Notes: generated by a model not told the origin, from the letters alone. A stretch of 64,000 nucleotides of DNA from Chloranthus sessilifolius (GCA_021018995.1 CM037587.1:60300104-60364103), one strand, 5' to 3'; shown: positions 34,116 to 44,860, numbered from the stretch's first letter. Program-made: numbers and translations.

Positions 34116-34165
34116 CACGTCCTTAAGGTGTATCAGCATGGCAAGTTGATCTGCCTAAGGATACA

Positions 34166-34320
34166 TGCAAAAAAAAAGAGAAGAAAAAAAAAAGAAAGAA
34201 GAAGAAAAAAAGAGAAAAAAAAAAGAGAGGAAGAAAAAAAAAGAAAAAAAGAAGAAAAAAAAAGGAAGAAAAAAAATAGAAGAGAAAAGAAAAAAGAGAA
34301 GAAAAAAAAAGAAGGAGAAG
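34166..34320 (+). repeat. 155 bp homopurine tract
   Basis: An almost pure A/G strand of irregular AAAG/AAGA units. The Lys/Glu-rich ORFs read from it are compositional artefacts. Its mirror-like purine strand could adopt triplex structure. Confidence 0.85.
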
Positions 34321-35612
34321 GTTCGGAATAATAGCCTTTTGTTTTGTAGTTAAAATCCTGTGTAGGTTGACCCCGCCTTCCAAGCATTGGCTATGATCAC
34401 CCACCTTCGGATCTATGTTGACCAAGAGTGCACCCGACTTCAAACCATTCGAAATGTTTATTGTCAGTTGAAACTGACCCGTCAAAAATGAAATTACAAC
34501 CAACCAAACTATGTGCAAACATACAGGCCGAAGGGCTCATTCCCTTTTATTTCCTTTTACACAGGCTTAAAACCTGTATAGGCATGATATCCCTGTTAAA
34601 TGTACGCACTTGCGTCTGGGTATCCACAGGATGGTTGTTTATCCTCGTAAATTATACCTTAGGGTCGAGGCTTCCGTTCGTACCTATTTGCTGCTTATCA
34701 CCCCTGATGGGTGTCTGTCTGTGCATAGTTAGTAAGATGTGATTTCATTAGGGATGGAGGCTAGAATTTGCCAGCTCTTTTGATAGATGTTTGGTCCTAG
34801 CCCGATCTCTTTTAGCTTTGTCTCAAGTTAAGGCACTCCGGTTCGTGTGAATCAGGAGCACCTCACCATCGGAATGTGCACATCCCCAAGGTGTACCTAT
34901 CCCCGGCAGAGCGCACGCACTCTTAAAGCGTATCAACTGGCATTTGATCCACTTAAAGAGTTGTGCAAGAATAAAATTGCCAGAGGTCCTTGATCTTTGC
35001 TTAGAGGCCTCGAAATAAAAGAAAATTCAAAAAAAAATAACACACAAAAATTCACTCTGAAAATGGGCATGCATTCCCAAGAAGTGTTGCAACATCAATA
35101 TTCGCTTCACTCGGGTAAATCATGATAAAGCAACCTCGAGGTTGATGGGTTTGCCCAAAGACTCCGAGCCTTACCTAGGTAAGGGCACCCGTGGCCAATC
35201 CAATGGAGCTATCGATACCCCATAGGATTGGACACAATTTGTAGGCCTTCGCTTTGTGTACTTCGTGTCGATTTCGAAGCATAGATCGATCACCCTGTTT
35301 CATGGAGCTGTCTGGTTCAGATTAATACTCAACATCACAAATCTATAATTTCCCTCAGGAAGTGGACGATATCTCGGCTAGCGGGCTTACACTTTTTGTG
35401 ATCATCACAGTTATGCCCAGTAATGTCGCAATGCGCTTGGGGACTGTTAGCATTGAGGTACGGACGATATCCCGAAATGAGAGGGCTTACGTACACTCAC
35501 CATCACCATGGATGTTTGAGAATTGAGTTGAACCAGGCGGACCCATCAAATGTTCCTTGGACCTCTTCGGATGTCTCTTGTCTTTGGCATCTGATTATTA
35601 GTGATCGAATAC
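34321..35612 (+). other. T1 3' non-coding region
   Basis: No coding similarity. A repeated block GGACGATATCYCG followed by GGGCTTAC occurs at about 35364 and 35463, spaced about 100 bp. ORFs here (for example 34428-34742 and 35423-35710) show no family features. Confidence 0.5.
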
Positions 35613-35624
35613 CAAAGAGGGGCA
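35613..35624 (+). promoter_or_regulatory. T1 polypurine tract
   Basis: CAAAGAGGGGCA ends two bases before the TGTAGACACCC start of the 3' LTR. This is the plus-strand primer position and confirms that the LTR at 35627 is a 3' LTR. Confidence 0.75.
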
Positions 35625-35626
35625 TC

Positions 35627-35806
35627 TGTAGACACCCAAATTTGGCCCAAGTCCCAATCAGTCTGTACTCTGAGAGAGATGTACTCCTGTGCTTCCGATG
35701 GCACCCCTGAACCCTTAGGAATTGCCCTGAACCCTTAGGAACCTACCTAGACCTTTAGGAATCACCCTGAACCCTTTTAGAACCATTCTCCCAACCCTTA
35801 GAGACT
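35627..35806 (+). repeat. T1 3' LTR, first ~180 bp only
   Basis: It aligns from TGTAGACACCCAAATTTGG with 11738-11917 of the 5' LTR. I counted about 13 differences, nearly all transitions. It stops abruptly after AACCCTTAGAGA where the inverted T3 leader begins. Confidence 0.85.
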
Positions 35807-36611
35807 AAAAGTGCTCTCCAGTTTGCTTGACAGCAGCAGGCCTAGTCCGAAATGAGTCTCCAAACTGGTTTTTGGTGGAAGCTGGGCTTCTGGGGACCGA
35901 CAGTTTATGTGATCCACTCTCTTTCTCACCGAACGTAAGGGTTTAAGGCCGAATTGGGTTCACTACCGCTCACTTTTTTCTCGGGTTTTAATCTTGGAAT
36001 GAGAAGGTTACCCACCCGATATACCTCAAGTGCAAGCACTTTTCTTAGGTACTAGGTGGGCTGGGACTTTTTCGGATCATCACCACTAGGGGCTGCTGTC
36101 GTACTAAGACCCGAGTGGTTGTATGTGTGCCTAAATAATCTAACCCTTTAAAAATCTACCCTGCAAAAATTAATTTAGATCCCCCTTGTTGGTTCAATTT
36201 TATTTTTCACTTTTAAAGGAATTTTCTTAAGTTCAAAGACCGGAAGTGATGACCCTGTGCTACCTCTACGGGCCGGCGTTCACTGTTGAAATATGATTGC
36301 GGAGTTAAAAGCGCAAGTAGGCCCGCCAAATGGCTAAGACACTTTAAATGACGAAAATGTAAAGAAATTTAAATGCAAAGCACAGGTAGACCCGCCAATC
36401 GACTAAGGTGCGAAAATATAAAGAAATTGAATGATGGTGTGCAAGTAGGCCCGCCAAACGGCTAAGGCACGTAAATGACGTAAAAGTTGGGGTAAGTAAA
36501 ATGACGTAATCAGAGGGGTGAGTAAAAAAATAATATAAATAGATAGCAATAAAAAAGTTAGTAAAATAAAAAATAAATGGTCCAAGTTCAAGGGAAAGCT
36601 CTACTAGCTAC

Positions 36612-36629
36612 TCCCCAGCAGAGTGGCCA
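36612..36629 (-). promoter_or_regulatory. T3 primer-binding site, tRNA-Arg type
   Basis: On the minus strand it reads TGGCCACTCTGCTGGGGA, one base different from the T1 site, two bases from the LTR end. Confidence 0.75.
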
Positions 36630-37355
36630 TCTGTGCAACCGTAGGATTTTTTACGATCCCGCCGCGATGATGCGCTCCCTAACAAAAATATAAAGTCGCC
36701 ACCCGGAGCTTTTGGTATCTCAGGAAACCTAGATCATTTTTATAAGGACCAAAGTGCCACAAATATGACTTTGAATCCGGTCCACACCAAAGGTTCTTAG
36801 GTAGGGGCTTCGGTTATCGATTAGGAAGGTGTTAGGCACCCAATCAACCTGCTTAATGCGGTCTCTACTAACGGCCAAAACAATAACAATATAAATGAAA
36901 TGAAAAAAGCTTTTTCTTGCTCAAATGAGTCTTAAAATCCTATTTGTGTCCCTCCGTTCCTACCAAAAATTTGGCGGCAGAACGGCACAAATGGGGGGAT
37001 AGAGGAGGAACCGAGAAGGTAGAGGAATAGAGGGGAGAGCCGAAGCTCTCGGACCCTTGTTATATCATGGTGGAGCCTTGCGTTGGCTTGCTTCGGTGAG
37101 CTTTTGAAGGCTTGTATGGTAGGGAATATGGTTTTAACTCCTAAGGTTTGATAGCTAAGAGGTAGAGGGAGAAGGCAAATGGGTAACACACACCTAAACT
37201 AGAAGATCTAAGGTAGAAAATATGGCTAAAAGGAGGTTTTAGAATTCTAGATTTTATATGAGAATGGTGCACCAAAGGGAGAAAGATCTTCTCACTGAAG
37301 CTCTTTCTCTCTTAGGCAAAGTTTCTCAACCTCTAACTCAAGGGCAGGGGGGTTC

Positions 37356-37363
37356 TATTTATA
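37356..37363 (-). promoter_or_regulatory. TATA box of the T3 LTR
   Basis: TATAAATA on the minus strand, in the context CCTATAAATAGAA. It is the positional counterpart of the T1 LTR TATA box. Confidence 0.65.
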
Positions 37364-37645
37364 GGAAAAGGGTGAGTTAGGAGGCTACTTAGAGGCTAAG
37401 AAAGATTAAGAATTAGGTAATCTAGCATCTAAGGTTTCTTAGGGTTTTTGGAGCCTTGAAAAATGTGAGAAGGTGCTCCAATGGTGGATGATTGGATGAG
37501 GCTTTAAACCTCTTAAGGAGTTGTACATAGATAGTAAATGGGTGCAACAGAACTAGTAAAACGCACCCCAAAGGTTAATATGGTCAACAAGTCAAACCCC
37601 AATCTCAATTTTTGAGGTAAAAATCAGAGGTTACTGTTCATATGT

Positions 37646-37807
37646 CTGGCACAACTATTAGTTGCGCCAGGCATATGCACAGTAAAACAGTGCATGGAAT
37701 AGTTCCTGGAAGTTGGTTCACCGAGGTGGGGTCCACTTTATAACTGGCGCAACTTAACCAATGAGGTGGGGTCCACTTTATAACTGGCGCAACTATTAGT
37801 TGCACCA
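37646..37807 (-). repeat. T3 palindromic tag array in the LTR
   Basis: Full palindromes of the GCGCAACTATTAGTTGCGC type at 37646-37670 and 37784-37807, with a half-site CTGGCGCAACTT at 37744. A near-duplicated 40 bp spacer, GAGGTGGGGTCCACTTTATA, lies between. The array is about 285-450 bp upstream of the TATA box, the same position as the different T1 tags. Confidence 0.9.
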
Positions 37808-38164
37808 AATCCCTATAGGGGTTCTCTTGAAATTACCATTCTACCCCTTAGCTCCAAAATGCGATATCTTCTTGCACACAGCTCCGATTGGGGTGATTCT
37901 TGGCCCGTTGGAAAGCTGAGGACTTTTACTTTTCAATGGTATGAGATTCAATAGTAGTAGAAGGTCACAGCTAGTCCTGATGCACCCCTCTTCATCTATT
38001 GCTCGGGAAAGCTAGGTTTAGGTTTGAAATATTCTAAGGGTCGGGATTGGTTTCTAAGGGTTCAGGAGGGTTCCTAAGGGATCTAGGGTGATTCCTAAGC
38101 TTAGAGACGCGCCTCTCTTAAAGTGTGTTCCGATCGGGCCTTAGGCCAAATTTGGGTGTCAACA

Positions 38165-39270
38165 TAGGGTTTTGATAAACACACATAAAAGAATTAGAGC
38201 TAAACAACATTGACTTCTCACAAATGAGATATTATTTCAAGGTCTTGGTCCAACTCAAGGTATTACAAGCAATAACCTAGCTATGGTCAAGCCTAGGCTA
38301 CGCGTCTCACAATCTCCGTCTCCATTTGGTCAATCGTAGAAGGACATCATAGGTATCTCAATCGGATAATCACTTGATTATGTTCAAACACAAGAGATTG
38401 TCCTAGCAAATCCCAAAATCTCACTATCTCTATCCTATGGTCAATTTTAGAAATAGCAAAATAAGAAAACAAGCTCATATAACATGAATATGAGTGAAAA
38501 TCAACCCAATAATAGGAATGAAAATCAAAATATATGAGAGAATCAAGTATTTAATCCCAAATATTAGCAAAAAATGATAAAATGAATGAAACCCTAATTA
38601 TTTACTCTTGTCAAGGCTTCATCAAAGGCTTGAAACCAACGGAATTAGTCGGTCATGATCAACGATGATATCAGAAGAGGAATGATCATCTTCTTCTTCT
38701 CCGGCGAGCTTCGCAACCGTTCCGGCACCAGAACACCTCTCCTAGGGTTTCCCTTTTCCTCAAAATGGTAAAACTCAGCTCCCCCATGAAAAGGAATCTC
38801 TTGCCCTAATTTAGGATGTCTATTTTAAGTCATGCCTCCAAGATCTGTGAAAGAGTAGATTCAACGTCACTTAAAACTCTAATTTTCGCTCCCCCGGATG
38901 CCACAGTTGTGCACACAACTTCAAAGTCTTGCACACAACTTCTCCTATGCCTGCCACATTGTGATTCTGCTCTGAGTCATGCACACTCCTTTCAAAGTCA
39001 TGCACACGACTTCTCCTATGTCTGCCACATTGTAATTCTTCTCTAAGTTGTGCACACTACTTCAAAATCGTGCACACGACTTCTCCTGTACATGCATTTT
39101 TGGCCAGAAAAGAAGTCATTTTGGTGTGCCACTTCCGATAGGATTTAGTGACACTTTTCGTGTAAGGCTCGGAGGACCTGAAATGATAAAAATAAGTCAT
39201 CAATAAGTCGAGTTAGTCATCTATTAGGTACTAATAAGGCGAGTAAGAGGGTAAGAAATGTCATATTTCT
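38165..39270. repeat. LTR-like region with a palindromic motif cluster
   Basis: No coding potential. Its organisation (leader-like stretch, AAACCCTAATT at about 38592, then a motif cluster) resembles the Athila-like LTRs at 55724 and 60185. Between 38906 and 39082, GTTGTGCACACAAC, CATGCACACGACTT and ATCGTGCACACGACTT recur, with TCTCCTATGYCTGCCACATTGT in between. Borders are not determined. Confidence 0.4.
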
Positions 39271-39274
39271 AAAC

Positions 39275-39425
39275 CTATCAATGCACCGATGTTCATGTCA
39301 CATGTAATCAAAATCTGACCGTCTAATAGTAAGCCCATCATCTCATGATCTATTTTGTCGAAGAACTACATGCATTGTGTGACTCAAAACAATCAATAGT
39401 TTAAGCGAGTAAAGAAGTTAGGTTT
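39275..39425 (+). repeat. Foldback MITE family, right half
   Basis: ATGTAATCAAAATCTGACCG, CTCATGATCTATTTTGTCGA and CAAAACAATCAATAGTTT match the right arm of the family at 2109-4065. Confidence 0.5.
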
Positions 39426-39534
39426 GAGAAGGAGAATCTTGGGTTGTAAACCGGTACTCATCAATTAAAAAGAGAAAAAAAAGTTCCATTATTTACACTC
39501 CATGGAAGTGTTATCTAACCCCATCTCCTCCATC

Positions 39535-39885
39535 CAGCATGCTTTGATCGGCTTTGAATCAGACGATGGTAATCGGACTTTGTCCCAAATCTTACACAAA
39601 ATAGATCTTTAGATCATGGACGTCACATCAGAGGTCTGTTTTTCATTACACGCGCCACACATCTCAAAAAGTGACGCTAAAATCCCAATTAAGCGTTTTG
39701 AGACGCTAAAATCATAATTGAGCGTAATATGTGCCAAAGGATTTTAGGGTCACTTTTTGGGATGTGTTCCATGTGTAATAGAAAACCTGACTCTATGATG
39801 GACCATGATCTCAGGATCCTATATGTGGAATATTGAGATGAAGAACAATTTCCATGGACTCATTCAAAGGCAGTCACTGCATACA
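39535..39885. repeat. Foldback MITE, full copy
   Basis: The left arm (ATCAGACGATGGTAATCGGA, TTTAGATCATGG, CATCTCAAAAAGTGACGCTAA) mirrors the right (TTAGGGTCACTTTTTGGGATG, ACCATGATCTCAGGATCC). The central loop carries two copies of ACGCTAAAATC. Confidence 0.65.
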
Positions 39886-39904
39886 TGTCGTTTGGTGATT
39901 GATG

Positions 39905-40035
39905 TTGCCATGTGATGCAGTATGATAGGTGGGCCGTGACCTCAAGATCTGTTGTGTGAAAGATTAGGACTAAACTTGTTCTCCATCATTTGATTCATGG
40001 CATTCAACAATGTTAATGGAGGAACTCATGCAACG
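39905..40035 (+). repeat. Foldback MITE family, right half
   Basis: TATGATAGGTGGGCCGTGAC, CTCAAGATCTGTTGTG and TTCTCCATCATTTGATTC match the right arm. No left arm. Confidence 0.5.
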
Positions 40036-40279
40036 CCTGAGACATGGTTTTGAATTTCGGCCATGTTTGGTACATATTGGCTGATATGTATTGGGTTCAT
40101 GGATCAAAACCTCGGTTTCGGTCCTAACCCGAACCGTAAATTGGTCAAAATTTCAGTAATTTCGGTAAATTTCGGATTTTTTTTTAAATATGCTCCGAAC
40201 TTTACTGAACTTTGCCGAACTTTATTTTATTGATTTTTTTTAACTCTTTAACATTGTTAGAATACATATTTACACTCGT

Positions 40280-40505
40280 GAAACTAATTTTCGATCACAC
40301 AATGGATCTTGAGCTCATGCAAAACATATCAGGCAGTCAGATTTTGATTCTACATTGAATAAATCTCTAAAGTGACCCGAGAACCCTTCTCATGATACGC
40401 CCATGATCAAGGTCACTTTGGGGATGTATGTCACGTGATCAATATCTGACCGTCTGCTAGTTGGACTATGATCTCAAGATCTACTGTGTGAAATATTGGA
40501 TACCT
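40280..40505. repeat. Foldback MITE, diverged full copy
   Basis: Left CACACAATGGATCTTGAGCTCA mirrors right CTCAAGATCTACTGTGTGA. The core AAAGTGACC mirrors GGTCACTTT around 40372-40430. Confidence 0.55.
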
Positions 40506-40544
40506 CTATATATATATATAGGTACCTTTATTACTGCTCAAGCA

Positions 40545-40860
40545 ATCTCTAAAAATGCTCATCTATGCAACCCCTTTAAACCCATTGATTGCTTTGAAAC
40601 AATTGATGGAGATCGTGTTTCACTCTAATATTCCACACAATGGATCTTGAGATCATATCACACCTATCACAGTCAATTTTTAATTCCACATGTCACGGAT
40701 TCTCAAAAAATTTCCATTGAATTCTATGACACACATCACGCTCAAACATGATTTTAGGGTCAATTTTGGCATATATGACATTTGAAATAAAAAGCTAACC
40801 ATCTCTCGAATATTGGGGTGAAACAAGATCTCCATCATCTAATTTGAAGCAATCATAATG
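40545..40860. repeat. Foldback MITE, full copy
   Basis: ATTGATTGCTTTGAAACAATTGATGGAGATCGTG on the left corresponds in reverse to AACAAGATCTCCATCATC and TTGAAGCAATCA on the right. The loop holds ACACATCACGCTCAAACATG, as in the copy at 3057. Confidence 0.65.
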
Positions 40861-41050
40861 ATAAATCAAACTTTAATGATGTATAATAAAAAGTGAATTT
40901 TTAATGGCGTAAGATCATTTAAACACCATTTGACAAATCATAGGTGTGTGCTACATGGCATAATGATGAATCACACTTTAATAGTGTGGAATAAAAAGTG
41001 ATATTTTAATGGTGTGAGATCATTTAAACATTGTCTAATCGATCATATAT
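40858..41050 (+). repeat. Tandem duplication of ~110 bp
   Basis: ATGATAAATCAAACTTTAATG...AGATCATTTAAACACC (40858-40930) is repeated as ATGATGAATCACACTTTAATA...AGATCATTTAAACATTG (40968-41040). Non-coding. Confidence 0.7.
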
Positions 41051-41489
41051 TGAAGGGTGGGCAGTGAATGTGAACCATCCGATTGATAAACTTTAATATC
41101 AGCCCTTAAAATTAAAACCAATGGTTGATATTATAGTCTACATGTCAGATGGGTTAAATATCCCTAAAAAATAATTTTGACGATTCAGATCACTTACATA
41201 GTTTATACTTATAGTCTAAGATCATTTAAACACCATTCCAATGTGTATGTGAATGGCATGGGAGTCGGTCCCATTCTCTATATGAAATTCAAAACGCAAT
41301 GGAAAAAAAAGGGCAAGAAGAAGAAGCAAACGAAGACAAAGAAGAAAGTGGCTGATTTCGAGCTACAGCAACTCAGGTAAGTCCTTCTCCACTTTTTTCT
41401 TCTTCTTCTTCTTCCTTTTTTTTTTCTTCTCCATGGGTTTTAAACCCCAAAATAAATTTTAAAACAAGGCAGCAGAAACCGATCGATAA

Positions 41490-41590
41490 TTTGAAATTAA
41501 CGGCCGGCAATTTGAAATTCCAAATTATTGGCCGATAATTTAAAATTATCGGCCGATAATTTCAAATTACAGCCGATAATTTAGACTTTC
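41490..41590. repeat. Short palindromic repeats around GGCCGATAATTT
   Basis: GGCCGATAATTT recurs about four times in both orientations; GATAATTTAAAATTATC is a perfect palindrome. Related GATATCGG and CCGATATG words continue to about 41960. No function is evident. Confidence 0.65.
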
Positions 41591-41959
41591 CGGAGGGGGG
41601 CCGATTTTTTTCATTTTTCCGATTCGTTCTTGATTGAAAGCGAGACGTCTCAGCCGAATTTTCGGCCGAGATTTTGATCCATGATTGGGTTACGCCCCAT
41701 GAGAGATGATATACACCTCCAATTTTATATGGGGTTAAATATCTGATTAAGTTGATATCGGTCATTATCCGCTCATATCAGATCATTGCTGCCGATATGT
41801 ATCCAATATGACTCGGACATAATATCGAAAATACATTTTGCATAATGTTTTAATATATATAATTATTTATATATTTTTTAATATTTTAAAATAAAATAAA
41901 ATAAAATAAATGTTAAATATCGGCCTATTTAGCTGATACCTATATGATATATACGATTT

Positions 41960-42660
41960 GTACCAACATTGGACGCTCATATATATTATTTTAAATCTCT
42001 AAATATAAAAGAAATATAAAAATGATTGTAGACTGGGATTTGAGTCTTCTAAAATAGTCAAAACTTTTTCTTCGAAACCTGAACGCCACGGGGATCGGGA
42101 CTATTGTGGGTCGAACTAGTAAATGAACAACCATGATTGGGTGTCCACCAATTTAAATGAGGACAGTTCCTCACATATTCATCGTTCAATGTCCCTATTA
42201 ATATTTATTATTTAGCCCATAAAAGGATGGGAGCAACGGAATCATGAAAAACTCCATAAAATTATAGAATTATTATTTTTTAAAATAAAAAGACAACTAA
42301 AACAAAAATTAAATAAACTATTAAAAGAAACTAACCTAACACAAATGTAAGTGAGAGAATTAATCTATTCTAAACAAATATCCTAAATTAATGAATTTAA
42401 AAAGCAATTCCTAAATTTATGATCAAATCTGCAAATAGAAAAAAAGGTAATCTTCAAGGTTAGAGAATGCATGATTGTAGCCCGAAATCGCGTGGTCCTC
42501 CAAGCTTTTAAAGCAGACCTCTTTTGACCTCAAATTTTTCCTGAGAATTAAACAATAACAATAATATGTATTCCTAGAAGGGACTAAAATAATAAAAGAT
42601 TATAAAAATAAAATCCAACTATCTAGTCCTAAAACTATAGAAAACACAAATGAAAAAGAT
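41960..42660. other. AT-rich stretch, no gene
   Basis: No coding similarity. The sequence from about 42250 is A-rich and runs into the primer site at 42673, so it is probably leader of the minus-oriented Athila-like element. Nothing else is recognised. Confidence 0.4.
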
Positions 42661-42672
42661 TAAGTGCAATTT

Positions 42673-42690
42673 TTCCCGACAACGGCGCCA
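42673..42690 (-). promoter_or_regulatory. Primer-binding site, Athila type (tRNA-Asp)
   Basis: On the minus strand it reads TGGCGCCGTTGTCGGGAA, one base from the TGGCGCCGTTGCCGGGGA-like tRNA-Asp complement used by Athila-type elements, apart from the last G. It sits six bases from the LTR edge at 42697. Confidence 0.65.
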
Positions 42691-43219
42691 AAAACTTGAT
42701 TATTAAATTATTAAACCTTACAAGTGCACAAGTTCGTGAAATTAGGGTAAGTATTAAAGAGTGTCGAACACAAAGGAAGATTGGTTAATCTAGATCTATT
42801 GCACTTTCTGTTGAAAAGGTTTATAGATTTTGAAAACTAAAGTAAAAAGAAATTAATTAAAGACAAGGAAGGTGATTTCTAAAACTCCGAAAAGAAAAGT
42901 AGCAAAATGAGGAATCCAAATGAGAAAACTGCCTAGGGTCCGAATTGGTTAACAGATTTGTAAATGAATCAATATGGTTAATGTTAGATTTATAGATCGT
43001 CCCTCACTACAAGTAGGAACCAATCTCAGAGAGGATTCTTGATCAGTAGATTAGTATGAACAATCTAACAACAGTACAGATCATCTACCTTAAAGTAAGA
43101 ATGACCTGTCATGTACTGGCATTGTTCATCTATGCTACCAATACAGAAACATGAATACCATTGTATAAATACTTAGATCTAGACCACAGGTATTAGATCT
43201 GATATAAAAGCCTAAAAGA

Positions 43220-43409
43220 CACTACAAAAATAAGGTGTTTCAGCGGTAGCCAAAACTGTCGCTATTAACAAAAAAACAGCCGCTACTAGTCATGTCGCTA
43301 CTGAAACAACAAGGCTTTTTGTTAATAGCGACAATTTTGGCTGCCACTAATTGTCTTATTTTTAGTAGTGAGAATAAAACTGCCGCTAATTATCTTATTT
43401 TTTGTAGTG
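43220..43409. mobile_element. 190 bp non-autonomous CACTA element
   Basis: It begins CACTACAAAAATAAGG and ends CTTATTTTTTGTAGTG, a matching terminal inverted repeat, and is flanked by AGA (43217-43219 and 43410-43412). The 3' terminal segment is duplicated internally (about 43355, ending TTAGTAGTG). An inner inverted repeat GTCGCTATTAAC / GTTAATAGCGAC is also present. Confidence 0.85.
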
Positions 43410-43825
43410 AGAATAAAAGATTTACTTTCAAAATAAATCTAACAATAAAAATCAATGGCAATAAAATAAATAAGAGTTTAATTTGCTCATTTACACTACG
43501 TCAAAATGAGAAAAATACAACTATAGCAATAGAAAATAGACTATTGCTTAAAAGAGTGGTTGAATATTCTACCGCTTAAACTAGTAGTTTAAGTTACAAA
43601 ACAGTGGTTTTATATCTTAAACTAGTGTCATGTGCAACTTGAACCCCTGGTCATGTGCAAACCTATCGGGCAACCTAATACCGGCCTCTTACCTCTCTTT
43701 TATATTTCCTACAAAACTAAAGCCTCTGTTAAGCAACCTCATTTCAAACCAAAGCCTCTCTCTCCTCTTCCTCTCTCTCTCTCTCTCTCTCTCTCGTCTC
43801 GACAAACCCTAGACTTTGCCCTATT

Positions 43826-44062
43826 TCAACTTAGATCGAAGCTCTCAAGTTATTTTTAAGCCTCATTTCAGCTCAGATCGAAGCTCTCAACTTCCCCCAA
43901 TTCAGCTGAGATCGAAGCTAGGTTTCCATCTTGGGAGTTGAAGATCAGATCGCATTAATCTGTGCAAGGAAATTTTTAATGATCGAAGCTATTTCAGATC
44001 AGATCGAAGCTATTTCAGATCTGATCGAAGCTATTTCAGATCAGATCAGATTGAAGCTAATT
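43826..44062 (+). repeat. Leader repeats AGATCGAAGCT in the CACTA 5' region
   Basis: CAGATCGAAGCTCTCAA and TTTCAGATCAGATCGAAGCT units recur about seven times, at first irregularly and then every 23-25 bp. They follow a CT-run (43770-43796) and ACAAACCCTAGAC, typical of a plant 5' UTR. A GATTCAG|GTAATT donor at 44103 suggests a 5' non-coding exon ending there. Confidence 0.6.
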
Positions 44063-44209
44063 TTTAAAGATGGAACTAGAGATCTCAAGCAAGTGCGATT
44101 CAGGTAATTTTTCTTTTACTGTTCAAGGATTCATGCAATTATATTATGTCGATCTTTTGATGTCGAGTGTTTTTTCTCTGGCTATTTGGATAATATTGAT
44201 ATAATTATG

Positions 44210-44860
44210 GTGGATCAAATATTAAATGTTGCTTCCCGTGTGATCAACAGTTGGATGACAAAGATAAAATTATGATAAATTAATTTTAACTTTAAATCAT
44301 GTATGATCAATCGTTGGAGCATAAAAATATAATCACAATGGCTCAATATTGAAATTTGAATCTTACATAATTGACCATTGCATTATGGCGATACGATTAT
44401 TGGGATTGATTTTGGCCATTGAATGATATGCAATCAATCATTAGAACATGGAGATAGATTCATGATGGTTCAATCTTGACCGTTGGATCATATCTAGTTA
44501 ATTGTTGGCTTATAATAAGATAATTATGGCGATATTATCTTAAACATTAAATTATGCATCTAGCAGATAATTATAACAGAAGATTTTGACAATTTGATCT
44601 TGATCATTCAGTCACGTGAGATTAACTGTCCATTAAATTATAGATATAATCGTGACAGTTCAACCGTTGGATTATATAAGATCAATTGCTGAATCATGAT
44701 GACATAGCCATGTTTACTTGATCTTAACCATATTCACATGATTATTGTGGCATGATCATTTTTTAATTAATGAGAATGCTCGCCTTTCATTAAGTATAGT
44801 GACTTGATCTCGCCTATTCAATCATGTGTGATCATAATTGGATCACGGACACAATCATGA
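44210..44860 (+). repeat. Degenerate ~60 bp minisatellite inside the CACTA element
   Basis: About ten diverged units share TTGACCGTTGGATCATATGT-like text, ATCAATCGTTGGAWCAT and AATTATGRYGGTTCAAT. It is AT-rich and without ORFs; probably intronic. Confidence 0.55.

Larger units (their letters stand above)
11738..35806 (+). mobile_element. T1: giant Tat/Ogre-like Ty3/gypsy element, interrupted and 3'-truncated
   Basis: The 5' LTR (11738-13371) and the 3' LTR start (35627) share TGTAGACACCCAAATTTGG and about 180 bp that differ at roughly a dozen sites. Between them are a tRNA-Arg-type primer site, leader, gag, protease, RT, RNase H, second RNase H, integrase, two antisense ORFs and a polypurine tract. 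The same palindrome occurs at five places along its length. Removing the T2 insert (about 26345-31190), the element is about 19 kb. Dual RNase H and antisense extra ORFs are hallmarks of the plant Tat lineage. Confidence 0.75.
35807..38164 (-). mobile_element. T3: inverted Tat element, 5' LTR plus leader
   Basis: In minus orientation it has an LTR (38164-36632), a primer site (36629-36612) and about 800 bp of leader (36611-35807) with the GCGGGCCTA-type repeats seen in the T1 leader. No gag or pol remains in the window. Its LTR tags are of the T2 type. Confidence 0.8.
36632..38164 (-). repeat. T3 5' LTR
   Basis: In minus orientation it starts TGTTGACACCCAAATTTGGCC (38164) and ends GGTTGCACA (36632). 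It parallels the T1 LTR throughout: CTTAGGAATCACCCT repeats, tag array, TATA box, and CTCCGGGTGGCGACT near the end. Length 1533 bp against 1634 bp in T1. Confidence 0.85.

Noticed and set aside
34068-34353. Lys/Glu-rich ORFs on the plus strand and Phe/Ser-rich ORFs opposite
   Set aside because: They are read from a pure purine tract; composition alone keeps the frames open.
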